Source of the DNA: an uncultured Flavobacteriaceae bacterium
GTDB lineage: Bacteria; Bacteroidota; Bacteroidia; Flavobacteriales; Flavobacteriaceae
Direction: 5' to 3'
Assembly (NCBI GenBank): GCA_947494715.1
Contig: CANLWG010000003.1
Location: forward strand, 1-64,000
Length of the DNA stretch: 64,000 nt
Part shown: piece after piece, positions 7,855-16,693 of the stretch
How positions within the stretch are numbered: position 1 is the first letter of the stretch
Layout: each line of letters begins with the position of its first letter
Program-made: the position numbers and the translations under genes
Notes under the pieces: model-generated
Databases searched by the model: none
What the model was told of the DNA's origin: nothing
Seen by the model: only the letters and a program-made list of their open reading frames with translations

Positions 7855-7940
7855 CTATTGGCAATCAGGGCATCCTGATTTTCAACCCAAGGAAAAAATT
7901 AAGGGCTAAGCACGGGATTAAGGTCCGTTTTCTGGGAGGA

Positions 7941-8690
7941 TTAAAATCTAAAAGAAAGGTATACTCCGGTTCCCTCCTGATCCACAGTTGGGGCGATTAG
8001 CAACCTATCTGATTTCTTGAAAGGATTCCAGGAGAAAAGATAGTCGAAGTGGTAGACTAGCTTGGTCACTGCAATGCCCAGGGCGGAGCCCAGGATTACA
8101 TCGGAGAGCCAATGTTTATTCTTAGCCATACGCAGGTATGCCGTACTTATAGCAAAGGCATAACCGGAATAGGCTAAAATGGGTTCGGTATTTTTGAATT
8201 CTTCATAGAGCACGGTTGCACTTGCAAAAGCCAGAGAGGTATGCCCTGAGGGGAAGGCTTCCTCATTTGCGCCATTAGGTCTTTCCTTATCGATATTTAT
8301 CTTTAGGCCAGTGGTAATTGCCTGGGTAAGCAGTAAGGACAGTCCTGCATTCTTTGTTTGGTCAAACCAATGGTTCTCAGCTTTTGCGCCCAAACCGTCA
8401 GAAATATACATCACGGCCAGAGGTGCAAACCTAGTGTAATCATCGATATTCGTTCTTAGGTTACGATTGACTTTAGGTTGCAATTCCTGCTCAAAATCAC
8501 CGTTGGTCATCATCAAGGCGGTAGCTGTCAGCCCAGCCGGAATTGCTATTTTTTTTAAGGTAAGCGGCTGCCTTTCGGTACGCTGATCAAAGGAGGTGGA
8601 ATCGAGAATTACTTCATATTGGCCGAGGCAAAAGATTGGAGAGATAAGGAGTATGAAATAAATGCTAAATAAACATTTCTTTGCTAACAT
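7941..8690 (-). CDS. PAP2-family phosphatase
   Basis: A 249-residue membrane-associated acid phosphatase of the PAP2 superfamily, which removes phosphate from lipid phosphates or undecaprenyl pyrophosphate. All three motifs are present: K-X6-RP at Lys130 to Pro138, PSGH at 147-150 and R-X5-H-X3-D at Arg187, His193 and Asp197 (the usual Ser before the Arg is Leu). A signal peptide or first TM spans about residues 5-22, and more hydrophobic helices lie around 50-62, 114-128, 152-165 and 172-187. The last strands suggest an outer-membrane-like or periplasmic tail. It stands alone between two tRNA-end copies, so it may have been brought in with an older element. The substrate is uncertain. Confidence 0.88.
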   Translation of the reverse strand: MLAKKCLFSIYFILLISPIFCLGQYEVILDSTSFDQRTERQPLTLKKIAIPAGLTATALMMTNGDFEQELQPKVNRNLRTNIDDYTRFAPLAVMYISDGLGAKAENHWFDQTKNAGLSLLLTQAITTGLKINIDKERPNGANEEAFPSGHTSLAFASATVLYEEFKNTEPILAYSGYAFAISTAYLRMAKNKHWLSDVILGSALGIAVTKLVYHFDYLFSWNPFKKSDRLLIAPTVDQEGTGVYLSFRF

Positions 8691-8791
8691 TTGTATCTTT
8701 TTCTAGGAAGATACCTCTATAACGCAATAAGCTAGGAATAAATTTTACGTTGGGTCTATTTCCTTATTTCGTTGGGAACATTGGGCGTGGT

Positions 8792-8826
8792 AAAAAAGAA
8801 AATGCGCCAACTTTCATTGACGCATT
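8792..8826 (-). terminator. Terminator of the small minus-strand ORF
   Basis: AATGCG (8801-8806) pairs with CGCATT (8821-8826), with three more pairs inside, and on the minus strand it is followed by TTCTTTTTTA. It lies just 7 bp after the stop of the ORF at 8833, so that ORF or its ancestor was transcribed. Confidence 0.7.
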
Positions 8827-8832
8827 CCAACA

Positions 8833-8973
8833 CTATTTATTAACAGAGAATATCTCTTTCAATTGTTTCACCATACCCCCATTTCCAGAGACGGTAATCT
8901 CACCAATTTTATCGGCGATTTTTTCAACGTATTCCATCTCCTTCAGCTTGAAGAGCATTTCGTTTTCTTCCAT
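8833..8973 (-). CDS. Small ORF of unknown function, possible gene remnant
   Basis: A 46-residue minus-strand frame beginning MEENEMLFKLKEME, with a charged helix and then a Gly-containing end (VSGNGGMVKQLKEIF). The frame stays open upstream to an ATG at 9084 (83 residues), but that part overlaps low-quality sequence next to the tRNA-end copy. The end loosely recalls the C-terminus of SPFH/band-7 proteins, so it could be the tail of a gene cut by insertion at 9097. A good terminator follows, which supports a former transcription unit. Whether it is expressed is unknown. Confidence 0.35.
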   Translation of the reverse strand: MEENEMLFKLKEMEYVEKIADKIGEITVSGNGGMVKQLKEIFSVNK

Positions 8974-9096
8974 AAGCTTCGCTGCGAAGGAGGAAGTGGA
9001 ACCAAAAATCTCAGCGGAAGCTGGGGCTTTTTTTGTGAAGCAAATCAGGGTGAGAAGTTTATGCCACGCGCGGGACAAGGGCACCGGGCCGGGGTA

Positions 9097-9115
9097 AGCC
9101 CAGGTGGGACCACAT
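9097..9115 (+). repeat. Second copy of the tRNA-end attachment sequence (19 bp)
   Basis: AGCCCAGGTGGGACCACAT is identical to 7553-7571. It covers the end of the T arm and the acceptor end of the tRNA. Upstream similarity is weak. Two exact copies in direct orientation 1.5 kb apart fit an insertion between them, that is, an older element now reduced to the ImmA fragment and PAP2 gene. Confidence 0.7.
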
Positions 9116-9125
9116 CAATGGGAAT

Positions 9126-9160
9126 AAGCCCTTCAAGAGATTGAGGGGTTTTGTGTTTTT
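9126..9160 (+). terminator. Terminator after the second tRNA-end copy
   Basis: AAGCCCTTCAA (9126-9136) pairs with TTGAGGGGTTT (9141-9151) with two G-T pairs, over a GAGA tetraloop, followed by TGTGTTTTT. It repeats the order tRNA end then terminator seen at 7522-7616. Confidence 0.75.
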
Positions 9161-9184
9161 AGATGGGTACAACATAGGTACAAC

Positions 9185-9535
9185 AAATTGATTAGTCTTT
9201 AAATCCATAGAATGCTATCGGTTAGCGCTCGGAAAGAATTTTGGAAGATTAATAGAAATCCTATTGGCCTGGTTACTCTTTGATTTATGCAATAATAGTG
9301 TCCCATAAAACGGCCATTTTACAAGACAAACAATTAGGTATATAATTACTGGAAGAAGAACCCTTAGATTTCCAGATAATCCGTTTATCGTTGTTCGAAT
9401 CACCCAAAATCATGGCACAAATTTGACAATCCAACTGAATTTAGCGACGATTGAGCCTAAAGTCATTTTATTATCTATCCTATTGGCTAATATTTGGCTG
9501 ACTATTAATCGTATTGTTCGTTGATTTAAGAACTT
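9185..9535. other. Intergenic stretch before the membrane protein gene
   Basis: No supported gene. A 62-residue minus-strand frame (9215-9403) has a hydrophobic middle but no start context, terminator or family resemblance. The promoter for the gene at 9536 should lie near the right end, which is AT-rich, but no single motif is convincing. Confidence 0.4.
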
Positions 9536-10117
9536 ATGAAAACAAGAAATCTTTGTGTGGTTGGATTAATTCTTTTTGTTACGAGTTATGTCTTTTTTTC
9601 TCAGGGCTCATTGAGTAACCAAAAAACTATAGATGTTGCCCACTGGTTTAATTTGATCGGGGCGGTTTTACTATTTTCTTTCAATAATGTATTTCCTAAA
9701 AAAAACAATCTCCATTCCGTAGCATCTGTTATGACTGGTATAGGGGTTGTTGCCCACATTGGACTTTGTACAATTGATTTTATTATGTGGAGTTTTGGCA
9801 ATGATGATATAGGAAGAAATGCTTTAAGTGAACAAATAAGTAATACGCCATTAATTTTATATCCATTTATTATAGTTGGGCCATCCATGCTCTTTACAGG
9901 GCTGGCAGCTCATGCTTTGAATTTTATCAAAACGAACTCCGTAAGTTCTCTTATGGTACTAATAGCTGGGCCATTTGTTGGGTTATCCTATTTTATATGG
10001 AATAATGGCTATCTAATGTTAGCCAGTTGCGTGATTTTTGCAGCTGGATTAATGCTATTACTATATAAAAATGAAATTCACGCTGTGCAAGAAAAACGTA
10101 TACGGCAAGACTTATAA
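9536..10117 (+). CDS. Membrane protein of unknown function
   Basis: A 193-residue integral membrane protein with about six hydrophobic segments near residues 5-22, 36-53, 64-84, 105-126, 139-157 and 160-177. No catalytic motif or known family is recognisable. The C-terminal tail (about 178-193) is charged and probably cytoplasmic. It lies 114 bp before the LytS-type kinase on the same strand, so it could be co-transcribed or be a target of that regulatory pair. The gene starts close to the insertion-prone tRNA-end region but shows no sign of damage. Confidence 0.7.
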   Translation: MKTRNLCVVGLILFVTSYVFFSQGSLSNQKTIDVAHWFNLIGAVLLFSFNNVFPKKNNLHSVASVMTGIGVVAHIGLCTIDFIMWSFGNDDIGRNALSEQISNTPLILYPFIIVGPSMLFTGLAAHALNFIKTNSVSSLMVLIAGPFVGLSYFIWNNGYLMLASCVIFAAGLMLLLYKNEIHAVQEKRIRQDL

Positions 10118-10231
10118 GACGAATTAATGTTGCCGTTGGAGTTAATTTACAAAGTGTTAGTTTTATTCTAATTTCATAAAACGAATTTATGTTTTATCGG
10201 TTGCCAATCCTTCAGAAATAACCAAACTACA

Positions 10232-11317
10232 ATGTTCGTAAACAAAGAGAAACGTATAACATATTTAGGGTTTGATGATTTTTGGTTTTCTATTATTGGA
10301 ATCCTAATTATAAGTTTTGCAACGTTCTACCTTTTCAACCCCTCATTTGACGCTGTTTCTTTAACCGAAGCAGTTTTGAGTTGGGGTGTAGGGCTATTGT
10401 TTACCGTTATTGATTGGTTTATCAACAGAGCGATTATGATTTCTTTACGAAAAAAATATCCCGCTTTTCATGACGATGCAAAGCGTATTACACTGTTTTT
10501 TCTAGCCGTTGTTTGCACAGTCATTTTAGTAGATTTTACAGGAACCTCATTATTGTCTCTAATTCCAGGTGTTAACGCTTTAGATTACCAATCTCGATTT
10601 AAAGTACTATTATCTATTGTCTTTTTAACTATAATGATCATGGCGATATACGAGGCCATTTATTACAACATACGGCTTAAAAAATCGGTTAGGGAAGAAG
10701 AACAATCAAAACAAATCCTCATACAAGCACAATTAGATGCTCTTCAGAATCAGGCCCAACCACATTTTTTCTTTAATACCTTGAATACGCTTCGTGATAT
10801 CATAGACCAGAACTCGAAGGAGGATGCAAAGGATTTTGTAGATAAGCTATCGGATATGTATCGTTTTCTATTGGAAGCTGGCAATGACAATTTGGTTCCC
10901 CTAAAAAATGAATTGCGCTTTGCCAAGGCCTATATTCATATACAATCAGAGCGGTTCGGGGATAATCTGAAATTGAATTGGGATATCCCCGAAGCTTCTC
11001 TAAACACTATGATCGTGCCCATGAGTCTGCAACTTTTGCTCGAAAATGCGATAAAGCATAATGTAATATCTAAAGCGAAACCGTTACTAATAAATGTAGC
11101 CATCAGGGATAACAAATTGTTTATAAACAATAAGATGGAGCCAAAATCAACACAGTTACCATCAACAAAGGTCGGACTCGCAAATATCGAAAAGCGGTAT
11201 ATGTTGATTTCCGGTAAATCCATTGAAATCAAAAATGACGGAAATCGATTTATGGTTTCTCTCCCATTATTAAAGACATCAGAACAAAAGAATAGTTATG
11301 AAAATATTGATAATTGA
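10232..11317 (+). CDS. LytS/YehU-type sensor histidine kinase
   Basis: A 361-residue membrane kinase. Four TM helices are seen at about residues 18-36, 48-66, 86-108 and 124-146, followed by a helical linker and the His_kinase domain typical of the LytS/YehU group. The phosphorylated His is His178 in the motif QPHFFFNTLNTLR (family form NPHFLFN). The ATPase part contains NAIKHN (about 272-277) and the G-box GLANIEKRY. No large sensor domain is present, so the signal is probably sensed in or near the membrane. It overlaps the LytTR regulator gene by 20 bp, which marks them as partners. Confidence 0.92.
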   Translation: MFVNKEKRITYLGFDDFWFSIIGILIISFATFYLFNPSFDAVSLTEAVLSWGVGLLFTVIDWFINRAIMISLRKKYPAFHDDAKRITLFFLAVVCTVILVDFTGTSLLSLIPGVNALDYQSRFKVLLSIVFLTIMIMAIYEAIYYNIRLKKSVREEEQSKQILIQAQLDALQNQAQPHFFFNTLNTLRDIIDQNSKEDAKDFVDKLSDMYRFLLEAGNDNLVPLKNELRFAKAYIHIQSERFGDNLKLNWDIPEASLNTMIVPMSLQLLLENAIKHNVISKAKPLLINVAIRDNKLFINNKMEPKSTQLPSTKVGLANIEKRYMLISGKSIEIKNDGNRFMVSLPLLKTSEQKNSYENIDN

Positions 11318-12050
11318 AGACGAACCAAGAGCAGTAGGCCAGTTGCAACGCATGTTAAAAACATGTAGTTTCAATTTTCAATTATTGGGAGTGATCGATA
11401 CCGTTGAAGATGCAGTGGAATGGTTTCAAGAGCATACTGCGCCCGACTTGGTATTTATGGACATTCAATTGGCCGATGGGTTGAGTTTTGAAATTTTTCA
11501 GAAAGCAGAGGTGGAAGCACCCATCATTTTCACGACAGCTTTCGATCAATATGCCATACAGGCATTTAAAGTTAATAGTATTGATTATTTGTTAAAACCC
11601 ATTCAAAAAGAGGACTTGAGCCTTGCATTGGATAAATTCATTAAATCCAATACATCAACTTCTATAGAGCCCAGCGTTTTAAAACAATTGCTCGGTAGCC
11701 TGCAAGTATCGTACAAGCGCGATGGTTTGTTAGTTAAAGAGGGAAGCGGCTTTGTTCAAATAAAAATTTCAGAACTGTTATACTGCTACTCCGAGGACAG
11801 CATCACTTTTGGTGTTACTGCCAGTAAACGTTTTATTATCGATGAAACAATGGACGAATTGTTCAATTCTTTGGATCAAAAAAAATTCTTTAGAATCAAT
11901 CGCGGTCAGTTAATTGCGAAAACTTCCATTCAGAAAATTGACCCCTATTTTAATCATCGGGTTAAACTCTCCATAACAAATCCACGAGATCAAGAATTCA
12001 TTGTCAGCAGACCAAAGACCCGTGATTTTAAAGAATGGATGAATAATTAA
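11298..12050 (+). CDS. LytTR-family response regulator
   Basis: A 250-residue regulator: receiver domain (residues 1-120) with acidic pair Glu7-Asp8, phosphorylation site Asp55 (FMDIQLADG), a Thr around 83 and Lys around 105 (LLKPIQ), then a LytTR DNA-binding domain (about 145-245) with FFRINRGQLI and FIVSRPKTRDF. LytTR domains bind direct repeats rather than dyads. The start overlaps the kinase gene by 20 bp. Targets are unknown; the adjacent membrane protein, amidohydrolase or pectate lyase genes are the nearest candidates. Confidence 0.92.
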   Translation: MKILIIEDEPRAVGQLQRMLKTCSFNFQLLGVIDTVEDAVEWFQEHTAPDLVFMDIQLADGLSFEIFQKAEVEAPIIFTTAFDQYAIQAFKVNSIDYLLKPIQKEDLSLALDKFIKSNTSTSIEPSVLKQLLGSLQVSYKRDGLLVKEGSGFVQIKISELLYCYSEDSITFGVTASKRFIIDETMDELFNSLDQKKFFRINRGQLIAKTSIQKIDPYFNHRVKLSITNPRDQEFIVSRPKTRDFKEWMNN

Positions 12051-12161
12051 GACCGACATTTACATTTCAACTACCCATTACGACATTTCGAAAAAAACGA
12101 CTTCTCTTGAAAGAAGGGAAAAATGATATTGCACCAATAATCATTTAAAAACAAATACATC

Positions 12162-13529
12162 ATGAACTCACTGAAAATAACCCTAAACTTAATAGCTCTT
12201 ATTATGGGATGCTATGTCTTTGGCCAGAACGCAACAAATGAATTCCCTGTTTCCATTGAAAAGAAATTCTCAATCCATAAAAATGTACAACAGCACACAG
12301 ATACGATTTTCGATAGTCTTGTAAAAATTCGTAGAGACTTTCATACTTATCCTGAAGTGTCGGAACAAGAGAAAAGAACTTCAAAGAAAGTGGCGACGTA
12401 TTTGGTATCGCTAGGTCTTGAAGTCAAAACCAATATTGGAGGCTACGGTGTTGTAGGAATCTTAAATGGGAATAAAAAAGGGAAACGTATCGCTTGGCGT
12501 GCAGATATTGATGCCATGGCTTCGGACATTCCCGATGTTGTTGATTTCTCATCAAAAAATGAGGGTGTACGCCACATCTGTGGACACGATGTGCACACCA
12601 CAATCGGACTCGGAATAGCCAATGTTCTAGCAAGTTTAAAGGAAAACCTTAATGGGGCGGTCTATTTTATTTTTCAGCCTGCGGAGGAAAAATTTAAAGG
12701 AGCACAAATGATGATAGCCGATGGATTATTTAATCTGATCAATCCTGATGAGATTTATGGGCTTCATATGACTCCGTACCCTGTTGGTACGATAGCCACT
12801 AAATCAGCAAATGTATTTGCTTATTTCACGATTATTGAAATAGAATATAAAGCTTCTAATAACCAAGACTCTTTAGTCAATTTTACGAAGGAATTGATGA
12901 GGAGTGCTCAAACATATGGGCCAAACGCCAAATTTTGGGATACTGAAAATCTATTTAGCCCTGAGTTAGGAGTAACTAATCCAAATACAATTTATAAAGA
13001 TTATACTGCCTTGATGAGTGACTTTACAATCAAAAAATCTAACGATAAGTTGAAAGTAAGAGTGTTAGTAGATGCTAGTGATAAAGAACAATTGAATACG
13101 TTTTTAGCGTTGATTAAAAATAAAATTGAAACTTCTAAATATTCTAAAGAGTTGCTATCTGTCAAATTTGATTTTGGGGAAGGAATACCTGTTATTGAAA
13201 CACCTATGAATAATCAAGAATTGACAAATGATACTATGAAAAGCATAGCGAGCATATATGGAAAACAAAGTGTTATTCCCCTTTATGGAGTGGGCCCTCT
13301 TCAATTTAGTGATGATTTTACCTATTTTCAGAAATCTATACCTGGTGTCTATTACTTTCTGGGTGGGTCCAACTCCGAGAAAGGGATTATTGCTATGCCG
13401 CACACGCCCAACTTTGCGGTAGATGAAGAATGCATCAAAACAGGAGTAAACTATTTTTCTTCAATGATTATTGAAAGGCTCAATAATTACTATCTATTTT
13501 TTGAAAAGCCCCATAAAAGGAAAGTTTGA
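12162..13529 (+). CDS. Secreted M20-family amidohydrolase / aminoacylase-like peptidase
   Basis: A 455-residue zinc hydrolase of the M20D group (HipO/AMA type), which removes acyl groups from amino acids or cleaves small amide bonds. Metal-binding and catalytic positions are visible: RADIDAM with Asp115, CGHDVH with Cys140, His142 and His145, the Glu pair at 175/176 in QPAEEKFKG, and His202 in GLHMTPYP. The dimerisation domain falls at about 213-330. An N-terminal signal peptide (about 1-21) predicts export. IMGC at 14-17 resembles a lipobox, so it could be a lipoprotein. It starts 111 bp after the LytTR gene. The true substrate is not deducible. Confidence 0.87.
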   Translation: MNSLKITLNLIALIMGCYVFGQNATNEFPVSIEKKFSIHKNVQQHTDTIFDSLVKIRRDFHTYPEVSEQEKRTSKKVATYLVSLGLEVKTNIGGYGVVGILNGNKKGKRIAWRADIDAMASDIPDVVDFSSKNEGVRHICGHDVHTTIGLGIANVLASLKENLNGAVYFIFQPAEEKFKGAQMMIADGLFNLINPDEIYGLHMTPYPVGTIATKSANVFAYFTIIEIEYKASNNQDSLVNFTKELMRSAQTYGPNAKFWDTENLFSPELGVTNPNTIYKDYTALMSDFTIKKSNDKLKVRVLVDASDKEQLNTFLALIKNKIETSKYSKELLSVKFDFGEGIPVIETPMNNQELTNDTMKSIASIYGKQSVIPLYGVGPLQFSDDFTYFQKSIPGVYYFLGGSNSEKGIIAMPHTPNFAVDEECIKTGVNYFSSMIIERLNNYYLFFEKPHKRKV

Positions 13530-13556
13530 TGGGAACAACCACCCTCCTTTTCAATT

Positions 13557-13597
13557 CTGTCCTATCAATCTGCCGTTTTTTGGGACAGCTATTTTTT
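13557..13597 (+). terminator. Probable terminator after the amidohydrolase
   Basis: CTGTCC (13557-13562) pairs with GGACAG (13583-13588) over a 20-nt loop, followed by CTATTTTTT. The stem is short, so this is a moderate call. Confidence 0.45.
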
Positions 13598-13760
13598 CAT
13601 TTCCAATTACTTGAAAATTAGACTGAACCATCCTCATAAGATGTATAAACCTCATATATGTTTTATCCGTTATATTTGGTGTATAATGAACATATGTTCA
13701 TTATACCTACCTTCTTCTGCATGCGAGGAGAACATTCTACACCATATAAAAAATAAAAAT

Positions 13761-15077
13761 GTGAGAAAATTAGTTTTGACCGGAGTGATTTCAATACTGG
13801 CCTCATTTTATGCTAGGTCTCAACAATTAGCCTTCCCTACAGCCGAAGGATTTGGGAAACATACTGTTGGTGGGCGTGGCGGAGATGTATTTGAGGTCAC
13901 GAATCTCAATCACTCAGGAGAAGGTAGCCTGCGAGCGGCATTGGAAGCTGAAGGTCCCAGAACCGTTGTCTTCCGAATTTCGGGTACGATAACGGGCAAT
14001 TTCAGTATCAAAAATGACAGTATAACTATTGCCGGCCAAACGGCACCTGGAGATGGCATATGTATTAAAGGAAACCTTTCTACCGGAGCCGATAATGTAA
14101 TCATTCGATATATTCGCGTAAGGTTTGATCCTTCCATGGGTGAAAATGACGGAATCGGTGGCAGGTATCATAAGAATATTATCTTCGACCATATTTCAGC
14201 TAGTTGGAGTACCGATGAGACGATGACACTTTACCATAACGAGAATACAACCGTTCAATGGTGTATTATTGCAGAAGCTTGCCCCAAAGGCACTACGGAT
14301 GAACATCGATTTGGGGGTATATGGGGAAATAACTACGGCACTTGGCATCATAACCTCTTTGCACATAACGCTAGTCGAAACCCACGTTGGGCTTCTGGCT
14401 GCGGGTTTAACGATTACAGAAATAATGTAATTTATAATTGGGAATATGCAAGTAGTTATGGGGGTGAAGCACGTCAGAAAGGAGATAGACGTAACCCACC
14501 AATTGAACATTCTACGATTAACATGATCGCAAATTATTACAAGCCAGGACCTGCAACCGATGCAAAAGTTCGAAGCTACATTACTGCTCCTTCATCACGC
14601 GATGAAGATGCTGATGCCGGGAAATGGTGGGTTTCCGAGAATTTTGTTGAGGGAAGTTCCAAGGTTACTGATAATAACTTGTTGGGTGTAACAAAAACAA
14701 GTTCAGCATACAGACTCAACGAACCATGGCCTGCAATAGAAATTGATCAGCAAACGGCTGAGGAAGCCTTTCAATCCGTTCTTGACAATGCTGGTTGTAC
14801 TTTACCCATTCGTGATAAAGTAGATGCAGATATTATAGATGATGTACTTCATGGAACAGCAAAATATGGCAATAAAGGTATCATTGATACTCCCAACGAT
14901 GTTGGAGGCTGGCCCGAATTGAAAAGCACCCCCGCTCCTATTGATACTGACCATGACGGAATGCCTGATTACTGGGAGGATAAAAACAAGTTGGACAAAG
15001 AAAACCCTGATGACCGAAATAGCGTAGCTTCGGATGGATATACTATGTTGGAAAAATATTTAAATAGTATAAGATAA
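13761..15077 (+). CDS. Secreted pectate lyase family protein (PL1-like)
   Basis: A 438-residue polysaccharide lyase, expected to cut pectate by beta-elimination with calcium. The frame is open from an ATG at 13611, but the first 50 residues of that version do not resemble a signal. A GTG at 13761 gives a clean signal peptide (RKLVLTGVISILASFYARSQ), so it is preferred. The parallel beta-helix core follows, with the family markers DHISASWSTDE and ASRNPRWASGCGFNDY. A calcium-type DTDHDGMPDYWE motif lies near the C-terminus. No SusC/SusD pair or sulfatase is adjacent, so it is not in an obvious polysaccharide locus here. Confidence 0.85.
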   Translation: MRKLVLTGVISILASFYARSQQLAFPTAEGFGKHTVGGRGGDVFEVTNLNHSGEGSLRAALEAEGPRTVVFRISGTITGNFSIKNDSITIAGQTAPGDGICIKGNLSTGADNVIIRYIRVRFDPSMGENDGIGGRYHKNIIFDHISASWSTDETMTLYHNENTTVQWCIIAEACPKGTTDEHRFGGIWGNNYGTWHHNLFAHNASRNPRWASGCGFNDYRNNVIYNWEYASSYGGEARQKGDRRNPPIEHSTINMIANYYKPGPATDAKVRSYITAPSSRDEDADAGKWWVSENFVEGSSKVTDNNLLGVTKTSSAYRLNEPWPAIEIDQQTAEEAFQSVLDNAGCTLPIRDKVDADIIDDVLHGTAKYGNKGIIDTPNDVGGWPELKSTPAPIDTDHDGMPDYWEDKNKLDKENPDDRNSVASDGYTMLEKYLNSIR

Positions 15078-15121
15078 AAGCACGACGGCACAACATTTTG
15101 GATAAGTAATGCCAGGTAAAG

Positions 15122-15171
15122 TGTCAAATATCAAGGTTTGCAACCCACTCAAACTACTTAGCGATTTGACA
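15122..15171. repeat. Spaced inverted repeat between convergent genes
   Basis: TGTCAAAT (15122-15129) and ATTTGACA (15164-15171) are exact inverted copies 34 nt apart, in the 266-bp gap between the pectate lyase end and the histidine kinase end. Function unknown; no T-run follows. Confidence 0.35.
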
Positions 15172-15343
15172 GGAAAGTACCATGCAATCTGCCACTACTC
15201 ATACACTAGACTGTTGAATCTTAATTTTGGGAAAGTCTCTTAAAACGAACATTTTTTGAGATTTCAACGAAAAGCGAGAATCACACTTTGAGCCTTCAGC
15301 AGGAATAAACTCCCTTCAAGTTGAGAGCAATTGACCAATAAGC

Positions 15344-16693
15344 TCAAAAAGTAAGCAGGAACGATGTCTCCTTATCAGGTATGGAACGTACTTTTATATT
15401 CCCTCCATGTAAATGCATAATCTGTTTGGACAAACTGAGGCCAATGCCAGTTCCCGCATTTTTGGTAGTAAAGAAGGGCACAAAGATTTCGTCAATAAGA
15501 TCTTCTGGAATTCCAGGGCCGTTATCCCATACCTCGATAAACTTTTTACCTATTTCGTTGGTGCCGGACAGAATTTTAATAGTTCCTTTTTCCTTGCCTT
15601 CCAACGACTGCGAGGCATTCTTGCAAAGATTGATCAGTATCTGGGAAATTTGTTTTTCGTCAATGAAAAGCTCTAGATTTTCGGGATCTGCCTTTGCTTC
15701 AAAGTAAATGGCATTGTTTTGGCTCTGTTGATCCATGAGGGTTTTTACATTGTCCAACAACTTTTGTGCGGGAACCAAGGTTTTGTCCGGAGGCGGTAAA
15801 CTCAAAAAACTACGATAGGATTGTACAAAATCCATGAGATTTCTTCCTTGCTCCTGTATTACCCCTAAACCCTTGGCGGTATTTTTTATCAGGTCTTCGG
15901 TGATGTATTCGGAAGGCGCCAAACCATCTTTGGGCTGATAATACTTAAGAATGGATTCTGAAATAGAGGTAATAGGGGTAATGGTATTCATAATCTCATG
16001 GTTCAATACCCGAATAAGGCGTATCCATGAATCGGTTTCCTTTTCGTCCAATTCCTTATGGATATCCTGAACGGTGACCAGCAAAAGGGATTGCCTATCC
16101 AAGGACATTGAAGTTGCCTTTACGGCCAGATGAGTTTTTTCACGTTCGTTGGTCAATTGAACAAGCTCACGATCAAAAGGTTCCAGCTTCGCGAAAATTT
16201 CATAAAGGCTTTGATCCACCTGGGCCAATTGTTTAATATGGTTCAACGGTTTGTAGTTCAACAGCTTCTCCAATGTTGGGTTAGAAAATAGAATGTGGCC
16301 CTTTTTGTTGAATGTCATGATACCAATGTTGGCCTGTTTTAAAATCTGTTGATAGTACTGTTCCCGAATCTGTAATTGAAGATGAACTTCTTGAATAAGT
16401 CCGTTTACCCGGTTTAGACTTCGGTTAAGTTCCTTAAAGGATTTAATGGAGACCCTTTCAGGGAAGCGCAAGGTAAAGTCCTCATTTTTTATGGCATCAA
16501 AAAAATAAGCGATTTTTCGATTAGTAGAATTAATGAACGTAATCAAAAAATAGGTCTGGGATACCAAAAGTATAGTGAGGATACCTGTGGCAAGGTACCA
16601 TTGGTTCACATATGAAATGGCCAGTGCAATGGAAGTGAAGGTAATGATCAGCACCCTTAGGATAAGTTGAAAATAAAAATTACGACTTGCCAT
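15344..16693 (-). CDS. Membrane histidine kinase, partner of the sigma-54 activator
   Basis: A 449-residue sensor kinase. Two TM helices lie at about 8-28 and 33-53 with almost no periplasmic loop, then a HAMP-like linker (about 58-105), a PAS domain (about 110-215), and a HisKA-like helix with phosphorylation site His232 in LNHEIMNTITP. The ATPase domain shows the N box NLCKNASQSL, G1 DNGPGIPED and G2 TGIGLSL. The short loop suggests it senses membrane state rather than a soluble periplasmic ligand. Its start overlaps the activator stop by one base (TGATG at 16691-16695), so the two are a coupled pair (activator first, kinase second). Confidence 0.93.
   Translation of the reverse strand: MASRNFYFQLILRVLIITFTSIALAISYVNQWYLATGILTILLVSQTYFLITFINSTNRKIAYFFDAIKNEDFTLRFPERVSIKSFKELNRSLNRVNGLIQEVHLQLQIREQYYQQILKQANIGIMTFNKKGHILFSNPTLEKLLNYKPLNHIKQLAQVDQSLYEIFAKLEPFDRELVQLTNEREKTHLAVKATSMSLDRQSLLLVTVQDIHKELDEKETDSWIRLIRVLNHEIMNTITPITSISESILKYYQPKDGLAPSEYITEDLIKNTAKGLGVIQEQGRNLMDFVQSYRSFLSLPPPDKTLVPAQKLLDNVKTLMDQQSQNNAIYFEAKADPENLELFIDEKQISQILINLCKNASQSLEGKEKGTIKILSGTNEIGKKFIEVWDNGPGIPEDLIDEIFVPFFTTKNAGTGIGLSLSKQIMHLHGGNIKVRSIPDKETSFLLTF

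Noticed and set aside
7722-8000. 92-residue plus-strand frame
   Set aside because: It is antisense to the ImmA remnant and to the end of the PAP2 gene and has no family resemblance.
13611-13760. N-terminal extension of the pectate lyase from the ATG at 13611
   Set aside because: It would bury the signal peptide 50 residues into the protein; the GTG at 13761 gives a standard exported protein.
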